NCBI GenBank assembly: GCA_016296485.1
Contig: JAEDJF010000004.1
Coordinates: 1 to 30,809, forward strand
Direction: 5' to 3'
Length of the DNA stretch: 30,809 nt
DNA from: Oscillospiraceae bacterium
GTDB taxonomy: Bacteria; Bacillota; Clostridia; Oscillospirales; Ruminococcaceae
Part shown: positions 21,140-28,325 of the stretch, piece after piece
Layout: every line of letters begins with the position of its first letter
Numbering within the stretch: the first letter of the stretch is position 1
The notes under the pieces: model-generated
What the model saw: only the letters and a program-made list of their open reading frames with translations
Told to the model about the DNA's origin: nothing
The model's database searches: none
Translations under genes and position numbers: made by a program

Positions 21140-22156
21140 TCAGTTGCCGTAAGCAAAGATATCGAGAGTTCCATCCGCGATTCCGCTCATAACGGCGTCA
21201 ACGGCGGTTTTTACGTCGTCGGGAAGGTTATCATAATCGACGTCGGCGTAGATGGGGAAACCATTGGCTACGCTGTAAGTGATGGAATTTTCGGTAAGAT
21301 TGCCCTCAAGGTAAGAGGTATAGGTGTTATAAACGCCCTGCTCAATTGCAACAAGCGCAGACCAGAAAACGCAGGGGTCAATGCCGCCCTGCCAGGAGTC
21401 AACGCCGATGCATTTTACGCCCTCTTCGGAACAAGCCTGGATAACGCCGAGACCTGCTTCGTTGGCAGTCTGATAAATTATGTCAGCACCTTTGCTGATA
21501 AGGATTTTTGCAGCTTCAGCGCCTTTAACGGTGTCTTCGGAGTTGCCGACGAAGGTCTTTTCGACGGTGACGTTAAGACCGTAGGTCTGGTTAGCGTAGT
21601 CAACGCCGGCGACAAAACCGTCATAGAAACGGGTGATAACGCCGATATCAATCGAACCTACCCAGCCAAGAACACCGGTTTCGGTGGTGAGGGCAGCTAC
21701 AACGCCGGACACGAAGGAAGGCTCCCAGGAGTCAACAACGATGCAGGTTACGTTGTCAATGTCAAAGGTCTGGTTGCAGTCAATGAGAATGAACTGAACG
21801 TCGGGGTACTCAGGAGCAATCTCGGCTGCTACAAGGTTTACGGCGTCGAACATGGAGAAGATGACCTTTGCACCGACTTCAGCCATGGAACGGAGCTGCA
21901 CTTCATATTCGGAAGCTTCAAGGGCTTCAACGAACTTGATCTGTGTGCCGTATTCACTGTTGATCATTTCGAAACCCTTCCAAGTCTGCTGGGAGAAAGG
22001 AGCGCCTTGGGAAGATTCGCTGACGATGCAGATAAGAGTGTCTGAATCATCGGCGGCACCGTTGTTTTCTCCGTTGTTGCCGGCGGGTTCTTTGCTGCAG
22101 CCGGCGATGCTGAGTACCATTACTGCTGCGAGCAGGATAGCTAAAATTTTCTTCAT
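21140..22156 (-). CDS. BMP family nucleoside-binding lipoprotein
   Basis: 338 aa. Lipoprotein signal MKKILAILLAAVMVLSIAGC with lipidated Cys20, an acidic Asn/Gly linker, then the BMP/PnrA/Med fold: SSQGAPFSQQTWKGFE, EALEASEYEVQLRSMAEVGAKVIFS, YPDVQFILID, VLGWVGSIDIGVITRFYDGFVAGVDYAN, ADIIYQTANEAGLGVIQACSEEGVKCIGVDSWQG. This family binds nucleosides outside the cell and hands them to NupOPQ-type ABC importers, which follow downstream. The start at 22156 is used (AGGAGG 7 nt upstream) rather than a far longer in-frame opening that would overlap the HAD gene. In Treponema PnrA the base is stacked by aromatics; which residues do so here cannot be told without alignment. Confidence 0.9.
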   Translation of the reverse strand: MKKILAILLAAVMVLSIAGCSKEPAGNNGENNGAADDSDTLICIVSESSQGAPFSQQTWKGFEMINSEYGTQIKFVEALEASEYEVQLRSMAEVGAKVIFSMFDAVNLVAAEIAPEYPDVQFILIDCNQTFDIDNVTCIVVDSWEPSFVSGVVAALTTETGVLGWVGSIDIGVITRFYDGFVAGVDYANQTYGLNVTVEKTFVGNSEDTVKGAEAAKILISKGADIIYQTANEAGLGVIQACSEEGVKCIGVDSWQGGIDPCVFWSALVAIEQGVYNTYTSYLEGNLTENSITYSVANGFPIYADVDYDNLPDDVKTAVDAVMSGIADGTLDIFAYGN

Positions 22157-22202
22157 TTTGTTTCCTCCTGTTGAAAATTCGTTTTTTATTTGCTGAGCCG
22201 CG

Positions 22203-22889
22203 TTAGATTCCAAACAGCGGCAAAAGCTCTGAAATATCATCGAGAAGCACGCTCGGACTGCATTCCAAGAGGCTATCGACTGACCAGTTGCCCGAAGCAA
22301 CGGCGGCAACAAATGCCCCCGAAGCCACCCCCGCTTTAATATCAAAGGGGGACTCTCCGATATACACGCATTCGTCCGGTGCCTTGCCGACGAGCGCCAT
22401 TGCTTTGTTGAGAGGTTCCGGGTCGGGCTTGAATTTGACGACGTCATCGCGAGTGATCATATATTTTATTGAATCGGAAAGTCCGAGGCGCTCAAGGATA
22501 AAAGTTGCGTTGTCCCTTCGCTCCGAGGTAATAAGACAAATGGGAAATCCGGCGGCGCAGATGGCGTCAACGGTTTGCTTTGCGTTTTTTATCAGCGTTG
22601 CACCTTGGGCCATATGTATTGGGTACTGACGCTTGTATTCAGCTATGAAGCGGTCGATCAAAGTATAGTCGCTTTTATCAACGTTACCGAGCTCCGTGAG
22701 CATCACTTCTACGGGAAGCCCGAACATATCGAGTATCTCCTGCTTTTCCGGCACCCGGGCGCCTACGTTCACGAAGCATTCGTAGAGCGCCTCGCAGATG
22801 GCGTTCTGGGAATGTATTAGCGTTCCGTCAAGGTCGGTGAGAAGTGCGGAAAAATTTCTCTCGGAAAGGTTGTCTTTAAAAATCTCCAT
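22203..22889 (-). CDS. HAD family phosphatase (phosphoglycolate phosphatase/PpaX-like)
   Basis: 228 aa, full-length HAD subfamily I with an alpha-helical cap. Motif I is DLDGTL with D19 and D21, motif II LITSE, motif III Lys in VVKFKPDPEP, and motif IV GESPFDI (Glu where most have Asp). All catalytic residues are present, so it should be active on a small phosphate ester. Set between a phosphorylase and a nucleoside transporter, a likely substrate is a ribose-phosphate made by phosphorolysis, but this is inference. No Shine-Dalgarno is visible; the start lies 8 nt after the phosphorylase stop, so translation is probably coupled. It precedes the binding-protein gene by 46 bp. Confidence 0.85.
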   Translation of the reverse strand: MEIFKDNLSERNFSALLTDLDGTLIHSQNAICEALYECFVNVGARVPEKQEILDMFGLPVEVMLTELGNVDKSDYTLIDRFIAEYKRQYPIHMAQGATLIKNAKQTVDAICAAGFPICLITSERRDNATFILERLGLSDSIKYMITRDDVVKFKPDPEPLNKAMALVGKAPDECVYIGESPFDIKAGVASGAFVAAVASGNWSVDSLLECSPSVLLDDISELLPLFGI

Positions 22890-22897
22890 AGCTTGAA

Positions 22898-23686
22898 TTA
22901 TTGCTTCGCAAGAATTGCGTGGTCAAGGGCATGTTTGCAGACGCAGTCTTCGTCCTCCTGCTCCGCAAGGGTTTTTACTGCGATACGGATAACTTTCTTG
23001 AAGTTTTCAACTCCGTCTTTAAGGAGAACCGGAAGCTCGTCTGCATCTATTTCAACGCCGAGGCAATAATTGTTGGGAAGACAGATATGCGCGTAGCACA
23101 TGGCGAGCTCTCTTGCGAAAATTGCCTCTGGGAGGGTGGTCATTCCAACAAGGTCGATTCCGAGGCTGCGGAAGATTTTATCTTCAAGCTGTGTTTCATA
23201 ATGAAGTCCTTCGGTGACAACAAGGTTGGCGTGGTCCCAAACATGACCGGGCTTTACAATGTTTGCGGCGTCGATAAGGGCTTTACGTACCACGGGACAA
23301 TAGGCAGGGGACATACTGATGTGATAAGCGACTGTGGTATTATCATACATTGAATAGGGAGAACGCTTAGTCATGTCAAAGAAATCATCCGGGATAACAA
23401 GGTCGCCCAGAGGAATGTCGGGGTTTAAAGCGCCGACGCTGTTGGTAGCGATAATGCGCTGAACGCCGAGCTCTTTGAAAGCCTCCATATTGGCGCGGTA
23501 ATTGATACGCGGTACGATAATTGAGTGGTTGGGACCGTGGCGGGGAAGAAAATAAACGGGGTACCCGTCAATGGTTCCCTTGTAAATTTCAGAGGAACGG
23601 CCGTAAGCGTTGTCGTGGATGAAGACCTCTGCATCCTCCAAAAGGTCATAGAATCCGCTTCCTCCGATAATTCCTATGGGTTGCAA
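22898..23686 (-). CDS. Purine nucleoside/MTA phosphorylase family protein B
   Basis: 262 aa, PNP/MTAP (class I trimeric) family. Phosphate loop GIIGGSG at 5-11, RHGPNH at 49-54 (ribose/phosphate His), NSVGALNP at 82-89, VTEGLHY at 157-163, GMTTLPEAIFARE at 181-193, and a C-terminal CVCKHAL (CxC motif seen in archaeal and some bacterial MTAPs). It cleaves a purine nucleoside with phosphate to free base and (thio)ribose-1-phosphate. The base-recognition site reads NNY at 205-207, with Asn at 206 where human MTAP has Asp220; Asn at that place is typical of 6-oxopurine enzymes (human PNP Asn243). The usual EGPRF is EGLHY. Start is TTG at 23686 with GGGAGG 8 nt upstream. Confidence 0.88.
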   Translation of the reverse strand: MQPIGIIGGSGFYDLLEDAEVFIHDNAYGRSSEIYKGTIDGYPVYFLPRHGPNHSIIVPRINYRANMEAFKELGVQRIIATNSVGALNPDIPLGDLVIPDDFFDMTKRSPYSMYDNTTVAYHISMSPAYCPVVRKALIDAANIVKPGHVWDHANLVVTEGLHYETQLEDKIFRSLGIDLVGMTTLPEAIFARELAMCYAHICLPNNYCLGVEIDADELPVLLKDGVENFKKVIRIAVKTLAEQEDEDCVCKHALDHAILAKQ

Positions 23687-23710
23687 TCGAAAAACCTCCC
23701 TTGATTTTTG

Positions 23711-24733
23711 TTAATTAAGATTTGATACTGAATTTCTTTCTATAAGCTCTATGGAATATTCCACAGTAGTATAGCTGTTTTTGCTGCAGCCGCTTTTAAG
23801 GCGGTCCAGAATATATTTTCCGGCGTAAACGCCAAGTCCCTTGGAATCAAGCCTTAAAGTGGTTATCCCGAGCCGCTTGAAAAGACGTTCGTCGGAATCA
23901 CTTTCCTCGGTGCCGATGAGGGAAATGTCCTCGCCGATTTTGAGCCTGCGGCGCTCAATTTCCTCGACGGCACCTTCGCAAATGAAATTGTTGCAAGCGA
24001 TTATTGCTGTCGGAGGCGCCTCCATATCAAGAAGTGCGGCTGTTTCGGATTTGCCGGTATTTTGATCCCAGTCTCCTATGCGGATAAAGTCCTCACAGAC
24101 GGTAAGACCGAAACTCGCAAGTGCGTTCCGGAATCCGGCGATTTTGTCATGGACGACGGTAATGCCTTTTTTGCCGGTGATGAGAGCGATTTTTTTATGA
24201 CCGCGCTCGTAAAGATGTTTTACGCTTTTATACATTGCTCCGAGATTGTCGTTGACAACGCAATCGGCAATGCTGTTGGGGACAAGCCGGTCAATGAAAA
24301 GGATGGGCTTTTTCTTTTCAAGCAGCGTGTGTATCATTCTGAAAAGCTTTTCGTTTTCTACTCCGTCAGTGACGCTGATTATTCCGTCGGCAAGAAGCGC
24401 AAAGGGGCTTCCAAAAAACGAAATTTCCTCATCTGAACAGTTGTCCGTTTCGTGAACAATGGAAAAATAGCCCGCATCCTTGAAGAGCTTAATGGCTGTG
24501 GAAGTGAACTGGGCAAAGAAAGGGTTTTTGATATCCGGAACAACAATCACTATCATGTTGCTCTTTCCTGTTGCCATAACGCCGGAAATGTAGTTGGGCT
24601 GATAGTGCTCCTCATCAATGATTTTTTGGACCCTTTCCCGTATTTCTGGGCTTACCCATTTATAATTGTGTACGACTCGCGAAACGGTGGCGACGGAAAC
24701 GCCTGCTTTTTTGGCAACGTCTTTAATGGTCAT
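23711..24733 (-). CDS. LacI family transcriptional regulator
   Basis: 340 aa. N-terminal LacI helix-turn-helix MTIKDVAKKAGVSVATVSRVVHNYKWVSPEIRERV, hinge region around residues 46-58, then a periplasmic-binding-protein-like effector domain (KSNMIVIVVPDIKNPFFAQ, ...HKKIALITG..., PPTAIIACNNFICEGAVEEI). It lies between the two phosphorylase genes, overlapping the first by 4 bp, so it is part of the operon it most likely controls through the 16-bp operator at 25570-25585. The effector is expected to be a nucleoside, base or sugar phosphate of this pathway, but this cannot be read from the sequence. Confidence 0.93.
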   Translation of the reverse strand: MTIKDVAKKAGVSVATVSRVVHNYKWVSPEIRERVQKIIDEEHYQPNYISGVMATGKSNMIVIVVPDIKNPFFAQFTSTAIKLFKDAGYFSIVHETDNCSDEEISFFGSPFALLADGIISVTDGVENEKLFRMIHTLLEKKKPILFIDRLVPNSIADCVVNDNLGAMYKSVKHLYERGHKKIALITGKKGITVVHDKIAGFRNALASFGLTVCEDFIRIGDWDQNTGKSETAALLDMEAPPTAIIACNNFICEGAVEEIERRRLKIGEDISLIGTEESDSDERLFKRLGITTLRLDSKGLGVYAGKYILDRLKSGCSKNSYTTVEYSIELIERNSVSNLN

Positions 24734-25524
24734 ATGGCATTACTTGCCTCTTTTGCAAGTATTGCGTGCTCAAGAGCATGGGAACAGGGACAGTCCCTTT
24801 CGTCCGGAAGTTGTTCTACTGTAAGTTCAAGAATCTCGGAAAGCTCCCGGATCCCCTTTTTGAGATTTTGCTGGAAAACGTCAGAGCGTACCGGTTCGCC
24901 GATACAGTCCGTGGGGATACAGATATGGGCGTAGCAAAGTCCTGCTTCCCTTGCAAGGATCGCTTCGGGAAGGGTTGTCATTCCGACAAGATCGGCTCCC
25001 CAGGAGCAAAAAATCTTTTGTTCAGCTTCAGTGTTGTAGCAAAGACCCTCTTCAACGACGATCACTCCGTGGTCGTGGGTCGTTCCGTCATGAATTTTTT
25101 TCGCGGCATTTATGAGAGCGCCGCGAATGTCCGGGCAATAGGCGGGCTTCATATCAACATGGTAAGCGACGGTTGTGTCATCATAAAGGGAACGGGGAAA
25201 GCGGCGTGTGGTGTCTATAAAATCATGGGGAATTACCATATCTCCGATTTTGATCTCAGGATTGAGGGAACCGACGCTGTTTGTTGCAATTACCCTTTCG
25301 CAGCCAAGCTCGTGAAAAGCCCAGATGTTGGCGCGGTAATTGATGCGCGGCACAATCACTGTGTGGTTCGGACCGTGCCGGGGAAGAAAATAAACGGTGC
25401 GCCCCTTGATTTTTCCTTCGTAAATTTCTGAGGAACGACCATATTTGTTGTCATGTATGAACATTTTAGGGTTTTCAAGAAGTTCGTACATTCCGCTTCC
25501 TCCGATTATAGCAATGGGTTTCAT
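24730..25524 (-). CDS. Purine nucleoside/MTA phosphorylase family protein A
   Basis: 264 aa, clear paralogue of protein B (for example RHGPNH, PRINYRAN, NSVG, TTVAYH, PAYCP and GMTTLPEAI shared). Phosphate loop IIGGSG at 6-11, RHGPNH at 49-54, NSVGSLNP at 82-89, EEGLCY at 158-163, GMTTLPEAILARE at 181-193, and C-terminal CPCSHALEHAILAK. The base-recognition site reads PTD (Asp206), as in 6-aminopurine MTA phosphorylases (human Asp220), but the second Asp of the DYD motif is missing. The EGPRF motif is EGLCY. First gene of the eight-gene operon; ATG with GGGAG 10 nt upstream. MTA or adenosine is the most likely substrate class, by residue comparison only. Confidence 0.88.
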   Translation of the reverse strand: MKPIAIIGGSGMYELLENPKMFIHDNKYGRSSEIYEGKIKGRTVYFLPRHGPNHTVIVPRINYRANIWAFHELGCERVIATNSVGSLNPEIKIGDMVIPHDFIDTTRRFPRSLYDDTTVAYHVDMKPAYCPDIRGALINAAKKIHDGTTHDHGVIVVEEGLCYNTEAEQKIFCSWGADLVGMTTLPEAILAREAGLCYAHICIPTDCIGEPVRSDVFQQNLKKGIRELSEILELTVEQLPDERDCPCSHALEHAILAKEASNAI

Positions 25525-25546
25525 ATATGCTGTTCTCCCTCTCTTT

Positions 25547-25576
25547 ATAATACAATTGTAAATTTAAAACTGTAAA
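25547..25576 (-). promoter_or_regulatory. Promoter of the nucleoside uptake/phosphorylase operon
   Basis: Minus strand: -35 TTTACA (25576-25571), 18-bp spacer, -10 TATTAT (25552-25547). The -35 lies inside the LacI-type operator. An alternative is TTGACT (25589-25584) with TAAATT at 17 bp, which is also covered by the operator. Confidence 0.6.
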
Positions 25577-25585
25577 CGTTTTCAG
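25570..25585 (-). promoter_or_regulatory. LacI-family operator
   Basis: CTGTAAACGTTTTCAG, a 16-bp palindrome with only one mismatched pair (the fourth and thirteenth positions) and the central CG typical of LacI-family sites. It overlaps the -35. It also resembles a CcpA cre site (TGWAANCGNTNWCA), so carbon control cannot be excluded. Confidence 0.8.
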
Positions 25586-25816
25586 TCAACATGGCAATTT
25601 TGCAAATATAAAATACAAAATATACGGTTTTCTATCAAATTTATCAAAAGCATGGCAGACCTCAACAAAATGCTGCTAAATGCGTTAAAAACTGTCTGAT
25701 TTTCGTCAATTTAGACAAGTTTTAAAAATCATTAAACTGAAATATAAGCTGAAAACGGTAAATCCGCACAAAAGACCATTGCGCAGCACTTACGCAGCGG
25801 GGAAAAAGCGGATAAT

Positions 25817-25853
25817 AAAAAAGATGCCGCTTTATTTTGTAAAGCGGCATCTT
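25817..25853 (-). terminator. Intrinsic terminator of the pyrimidine operon
   Basis: A 14-bp perfect stem (AAGATGCCGCTTTA at 25821-25834 with 25840-25853), loop TTTTG, and a T6 run on the minus strand. It lies 33 bp after the pyrB stop. Confidence 0.9.
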
Positions 25854-25886
25854 ATAATTATAAAATTTGAGGATGGACAAAGTATT

Positions 25887-26978
25887 TCAGTCTTCCGCCG
25901 GGGCGTCGCAATAGACGCAGCGGTAAATGTTTTTCTCCGGGTCGGCGAGCCGGAACTCGTGCTCAAGTTCCTGCTCAATGGAGGTTATGCAGCGCGGGTT
26001 CTTACAGGTGTGTACTCCTTTGAGCACGCCCTCGTGCTCAAACTGGGGCTTGGTTTTGTCCTTCGCCTCGTCGAGGAGCTTCAGAATGAGCGCCATGCGA
26101 ATGTATTTTCCGCAGAGCGCCTGGTCAAAGTAGCAGGCGCGGGGGTCGGAATCGACTCTTGTGCTGATTTCGTTGACTCTCGGGAGCGGGTGCATAATGC
26201 AAAGGTCGCTCTTGGCGGAAACGAGCTTCTCCGGGTCGAGGATGTAGCTGTCCTTGAGACGGAGGTACTCCTCCTGACTCGAAAAACGCTCGCGCTGGAT
26301 ACGGGTCATATAGAGAATATCAAGCTCGGGTATTGCCTCCTCAAGGCTCGCGGTCTCGAAATAGGGGATTCCCTTCTTTTCGAGCACGTCCTCCCTCACG
26401 TATTCGGGAACCCGAAGCTCCTGCGGGGAGATGAGCACGAATTTGATGCCGCTGTATCTTGACATGGCGGCGATGAGGGAGTGAACGGTGCGTCCGAACT
26501 TAAGGTCGCCGCAAAGTCCGATAGTGAGGTCTGAAAGGCGACCCTTGTGTCTGCTGATGGTGAGAAGGTCGGTGAGGGTCTGGGTCGGGTGGAAATGCCC
26601 GCCGTCGCCTGCGTTGATTATGGGCGCTCTTTCGGTGGCTTTCGCCGCAACGAGGGGCGCGCCCTCCTTCGGGTGGCGCATCGCCACAATATCGGCGTAG
26701 CAGTTTATCATATGTATGGTGTCCGCGACGCTCTCGCCCTTGGCGACGGAGGAACTGGAAGCTTCGGAAAAGCCCAGGACGTTTCCGCCGAGCTCGTACA
26801 TTGCCGCCTCGAAGCTGAGCCTCGTGCGGGTGGAGGGCTCATAGAAAAGGGTGGCAAGCTTTTTGCCTTTGCACTTTTCGGAGTATTTCTCCGGGTTTTC
26901 GATTATATCGTTGGCGACGGAAATGAGCCCGTCAATTTCCTCGACGGAGAGGTCGAGTATATCTATAAGGCTTTTCAT
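25887..26978 (-). CDS. pyrB: Aspartate carbamoyltransferase with fused PyrI-type zinc domain
   Basis: 363 aa, against about 305-310 for ordinary PyrB. Residues 1-305 are the catalytic chain: carbamoyl-phosphate loop STRTR at 49-53, SSSSVAKGES at 74-83, GDGGHFHPTQ at 124-133, HPLPRVNEI at 263-271. It makes carbamoyl aspartate, the committed step of pyrimidine synthesis. The extra tail of about 50 residues has C325-x4-C330-x23-C354-x2-C357, the same spacing as the zinc site of the E. coli PyrI regulatory chain (C109, C114, C138, C141) and the same CKNPRCIT text. The allosteric nucleotide-binding domain of PyrI is absent. Start overlaps the pyrE stop by 4 bp; last gene of the operon. Confidence 0.95.
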   Translation of the reverse strand: MKSLIDILDLSVEEIDGLISVANDIIENPEKYSEKCKGKKLATLFYEPSTRTRLSFEAAMYELGGNVLGFSEASSSSVAKGESVADTIHMINCYADIVAMRHPKEGAPLVAAKATERAPIINAGDGGHFHPTQTLTDLLTISRHKGRLSDLTIGLCGDLKFGRTVHSLIAAMSRYSGIKFVLISPQELRVPEYVREDVLEKKGIPYFETASLEEAIPELDILYMTRIQRERFSSQEEYLRLKDSYILDPEKLVSAKSDLCIMHPLPRVNEISTRVDSDPRACYFDQALCGKYIRMALILKLLDEAKDKTKPQFEHEGVLKGVHTCKNPRCITSIEQELEHEFRLADPEKNIYRCVYCDAPAED

Positions 26979-27607
26979 CCGTTTATCCAGCTTTCATCAG
27001 AAGGGTTGTTGCGGAATTTGATAAGGCGCTGTACGTCCTCGGGTTTGATGTAGCCCTCCTCGGCGGCGACTTCGGCGATGACGTCGAAATTGGTGAGGGA
27101 GATGTTCTTGACGTTGGCGTCTGCGAGGCGCTCAAGACCTTTTTTCATTCCGTAGGTGAAGATGCTGACGATTCCGAGGACCTCGGCGCCCGCTTCGCGG
27201 AGCACGTTTACAACCTCGAGAACGCTGCCGCCGGTGGAGATAAGGTCCTCGACAACGACGACCTTCTGTCCTTTTTCAAGGCGACCCTCAATCTGGTTCT
27301 GTCTGCCGTGGTCCTTGGCGCCGGAACGGACGTAGCCCATGGGCATTCCGAGAATGTGGGCGGTGATGGCGGCGTGGGCGATGCCGGCGGTGGAGGTGCC
27401 CATGAGCACCTCGGCTTCGGGATAGTTCTCTTTAATGAGCTTTGCAAGCCCGTTTTCAACGTCGTTTCTCACTTCGGGAGCGGTGAGGGTGAGGCGGTTG
27501 TCACAGTAGATGGGGCTTTTTATTCCGCTTGCCCAGGTGAAGGGTTCCTCCGGGCGGAAAAATACGGCTTTGATTGAGAGAAGGTCTTTGGCGATAAGTT
27601 TTTCCAT
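26975..27607 (-). CDS. pyrE: Orotate phosphoribosyltransferase
   Basis: 210 aa. The PRPP-binding motif is VVVVEDLISTGGSV at 117-130 (two acidic residues followed by the STGGS loop), the flexible catalytic loop is KDHGRQNQIEG at 98-108, and the N-terminal substrate region is FTWASGIKSPIYCDNR at 23-38. It joins orotate with PRPP to give orotidine monophosphate. AAGGAG lies 9 nt before the ATG; the stop overlaps the pyrB start by 4 bp; it follows pyrF by 19 bp. Confidence 0.96.
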   Translation of the reverse strand: MEKLIAKDLLSIKAVFFRPEEPFTWASGIKSPIYCDNRLTLTAPEVRNDVENGLAKLIKENYPEAEVLMGTSTAGIAHAAITAHILGMPMGYVRSGAKDHGRQNQIEGRLEKGQKVVVVEDLISTGGSVLEVVNVLREAGAEVLGIVSIFTYGMKKGLERLADANVKNISLTNFDVIAEVAAEEGYIKPEDVQRLIKFRNNPSDESWING

Positions 27608-27626
27608 GATGTAATCTCCTTTTCTT

Positions 27627-28325
27627 TTATCCTACGAATTCTTCGACGCATCTGTTATAAGCGGCAACCGGGTCCTCGGCGGCGGTGATGGGGCGACCGA
27701 CGACGATATAGTCGGAGCCGATTTCCTTAGCCTGTGCCGGGGTCATTACGCGCTTCTGGTCGCCGTTGTCGCCGTCGGCGAAACGGACTCCGGGGGTGAC
27801 GGTGAGGAAATCGCCGCCGCAGACCTCGTGGACCTTTCCGGATTCAAGAGGGGAGCAGACGACGCCGTCGAGTCCGGCTTTCTTGGCGTTTTCGGCGTAG
27901 TGCATTACCACTTTGTCGATGGGCTCGTGAATGAGAAGGTCGGTTTCCATGCTCTCCTGGTCGGTGGAGGTGAGCTGGGTAACGGCGATAAGAAGGGGTC
28001 TCGTGCCGTCGGGTCTTGTAAGACCCTCAAGAGCCGCCTCCATCATGCGGCGGGTGCCGCCGGCGTGGAGGTTGCACATATCCACGTCCAGCCCGGAGAG
28101 CACAGCCATGGCTTTTTTGACGGTGTTGGGAATGTCGTGGAGCTTGAGGTCAAGGAAAATTTTATGTCCTCTTGCCTTGATTTCCCTTACGATAGAGGGT
28201 CCTTCGGCATAGAAAAGCTCCATTCCGATTTTGACGAAGGGCTTTTTGCCCTCGAATTTATCGAGGAACTCGAAAGTTTTTTCCGCCGACGAAAAGTCGC
28301 AGGCGATGATTACGTCCTTACCCAT
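27627..28325 (-). CDS. pyrF: Orotidine 5'-phosphate decarboxylase
   Basis: 232 aa. TIM-barrel enzyme with substrate Asp in IACDFSSAEK, catalytic DLKLHDIPNT (D59, K61, D64), the VTQLTSTD strand and the phosphate-binding VGRPITAAEDP at the C terminus. It converts OMP to UMP, the last step of the pathway. The start codon overlaps the pyrD stop by one base (TAATG), so the genes are tightly coupled. Confidence 0.96.
   Translation of the reverse strand: MGKDVIIACDFSSAEKTFEFLDKFEGKKPFVKIGMELFYAEGPSIVREIKARGHKIFLDLKLHDIPNTVKKAMAVLSGLDVDMCNLHAGGTRRMMEAALEGLTRPDGTRPLLIAVTQLTSTDQESMETDLLIHEPIDKVVMHYAENAKKAGLDGVVCSPLESGKVHEVCGGDFLTVTPGVRFADGDNGDQKRVMTPAQAKEIGSDYIVVGRPITAAEDPVAAYNRCVEEFVG

Larger units (their letters stand above)
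25525..25886. other. Intergenic region between the nucleoside operon and pyrB
   Basis: 362 bp. It holds the operon promoter (25547-25576), the LacI operator (25570-25585) and, at the far end, the pyr operon terminator (25817-25853). The middle part (about 25590-25800) is AT-rich with no convincing ORF, promoter pair or RNA structure recognised. Confidence 0.7.

Noticed and set aside
22157..22447. Upstream extension of the BMP lipoprotein frame
   Set aside because: It would overlap the HAD gene by about 245 bp and remove the lipoprotein signal from the N terminus; the start at 22156 has AGGAGG.
25590..25816. Possible purine or other riboswitch or small RNA in the AT-rich gap
   Set aside because: No conserved aptamer core, no promoter-terminator pair and no stable stem other than the pyr terminator could be seen.
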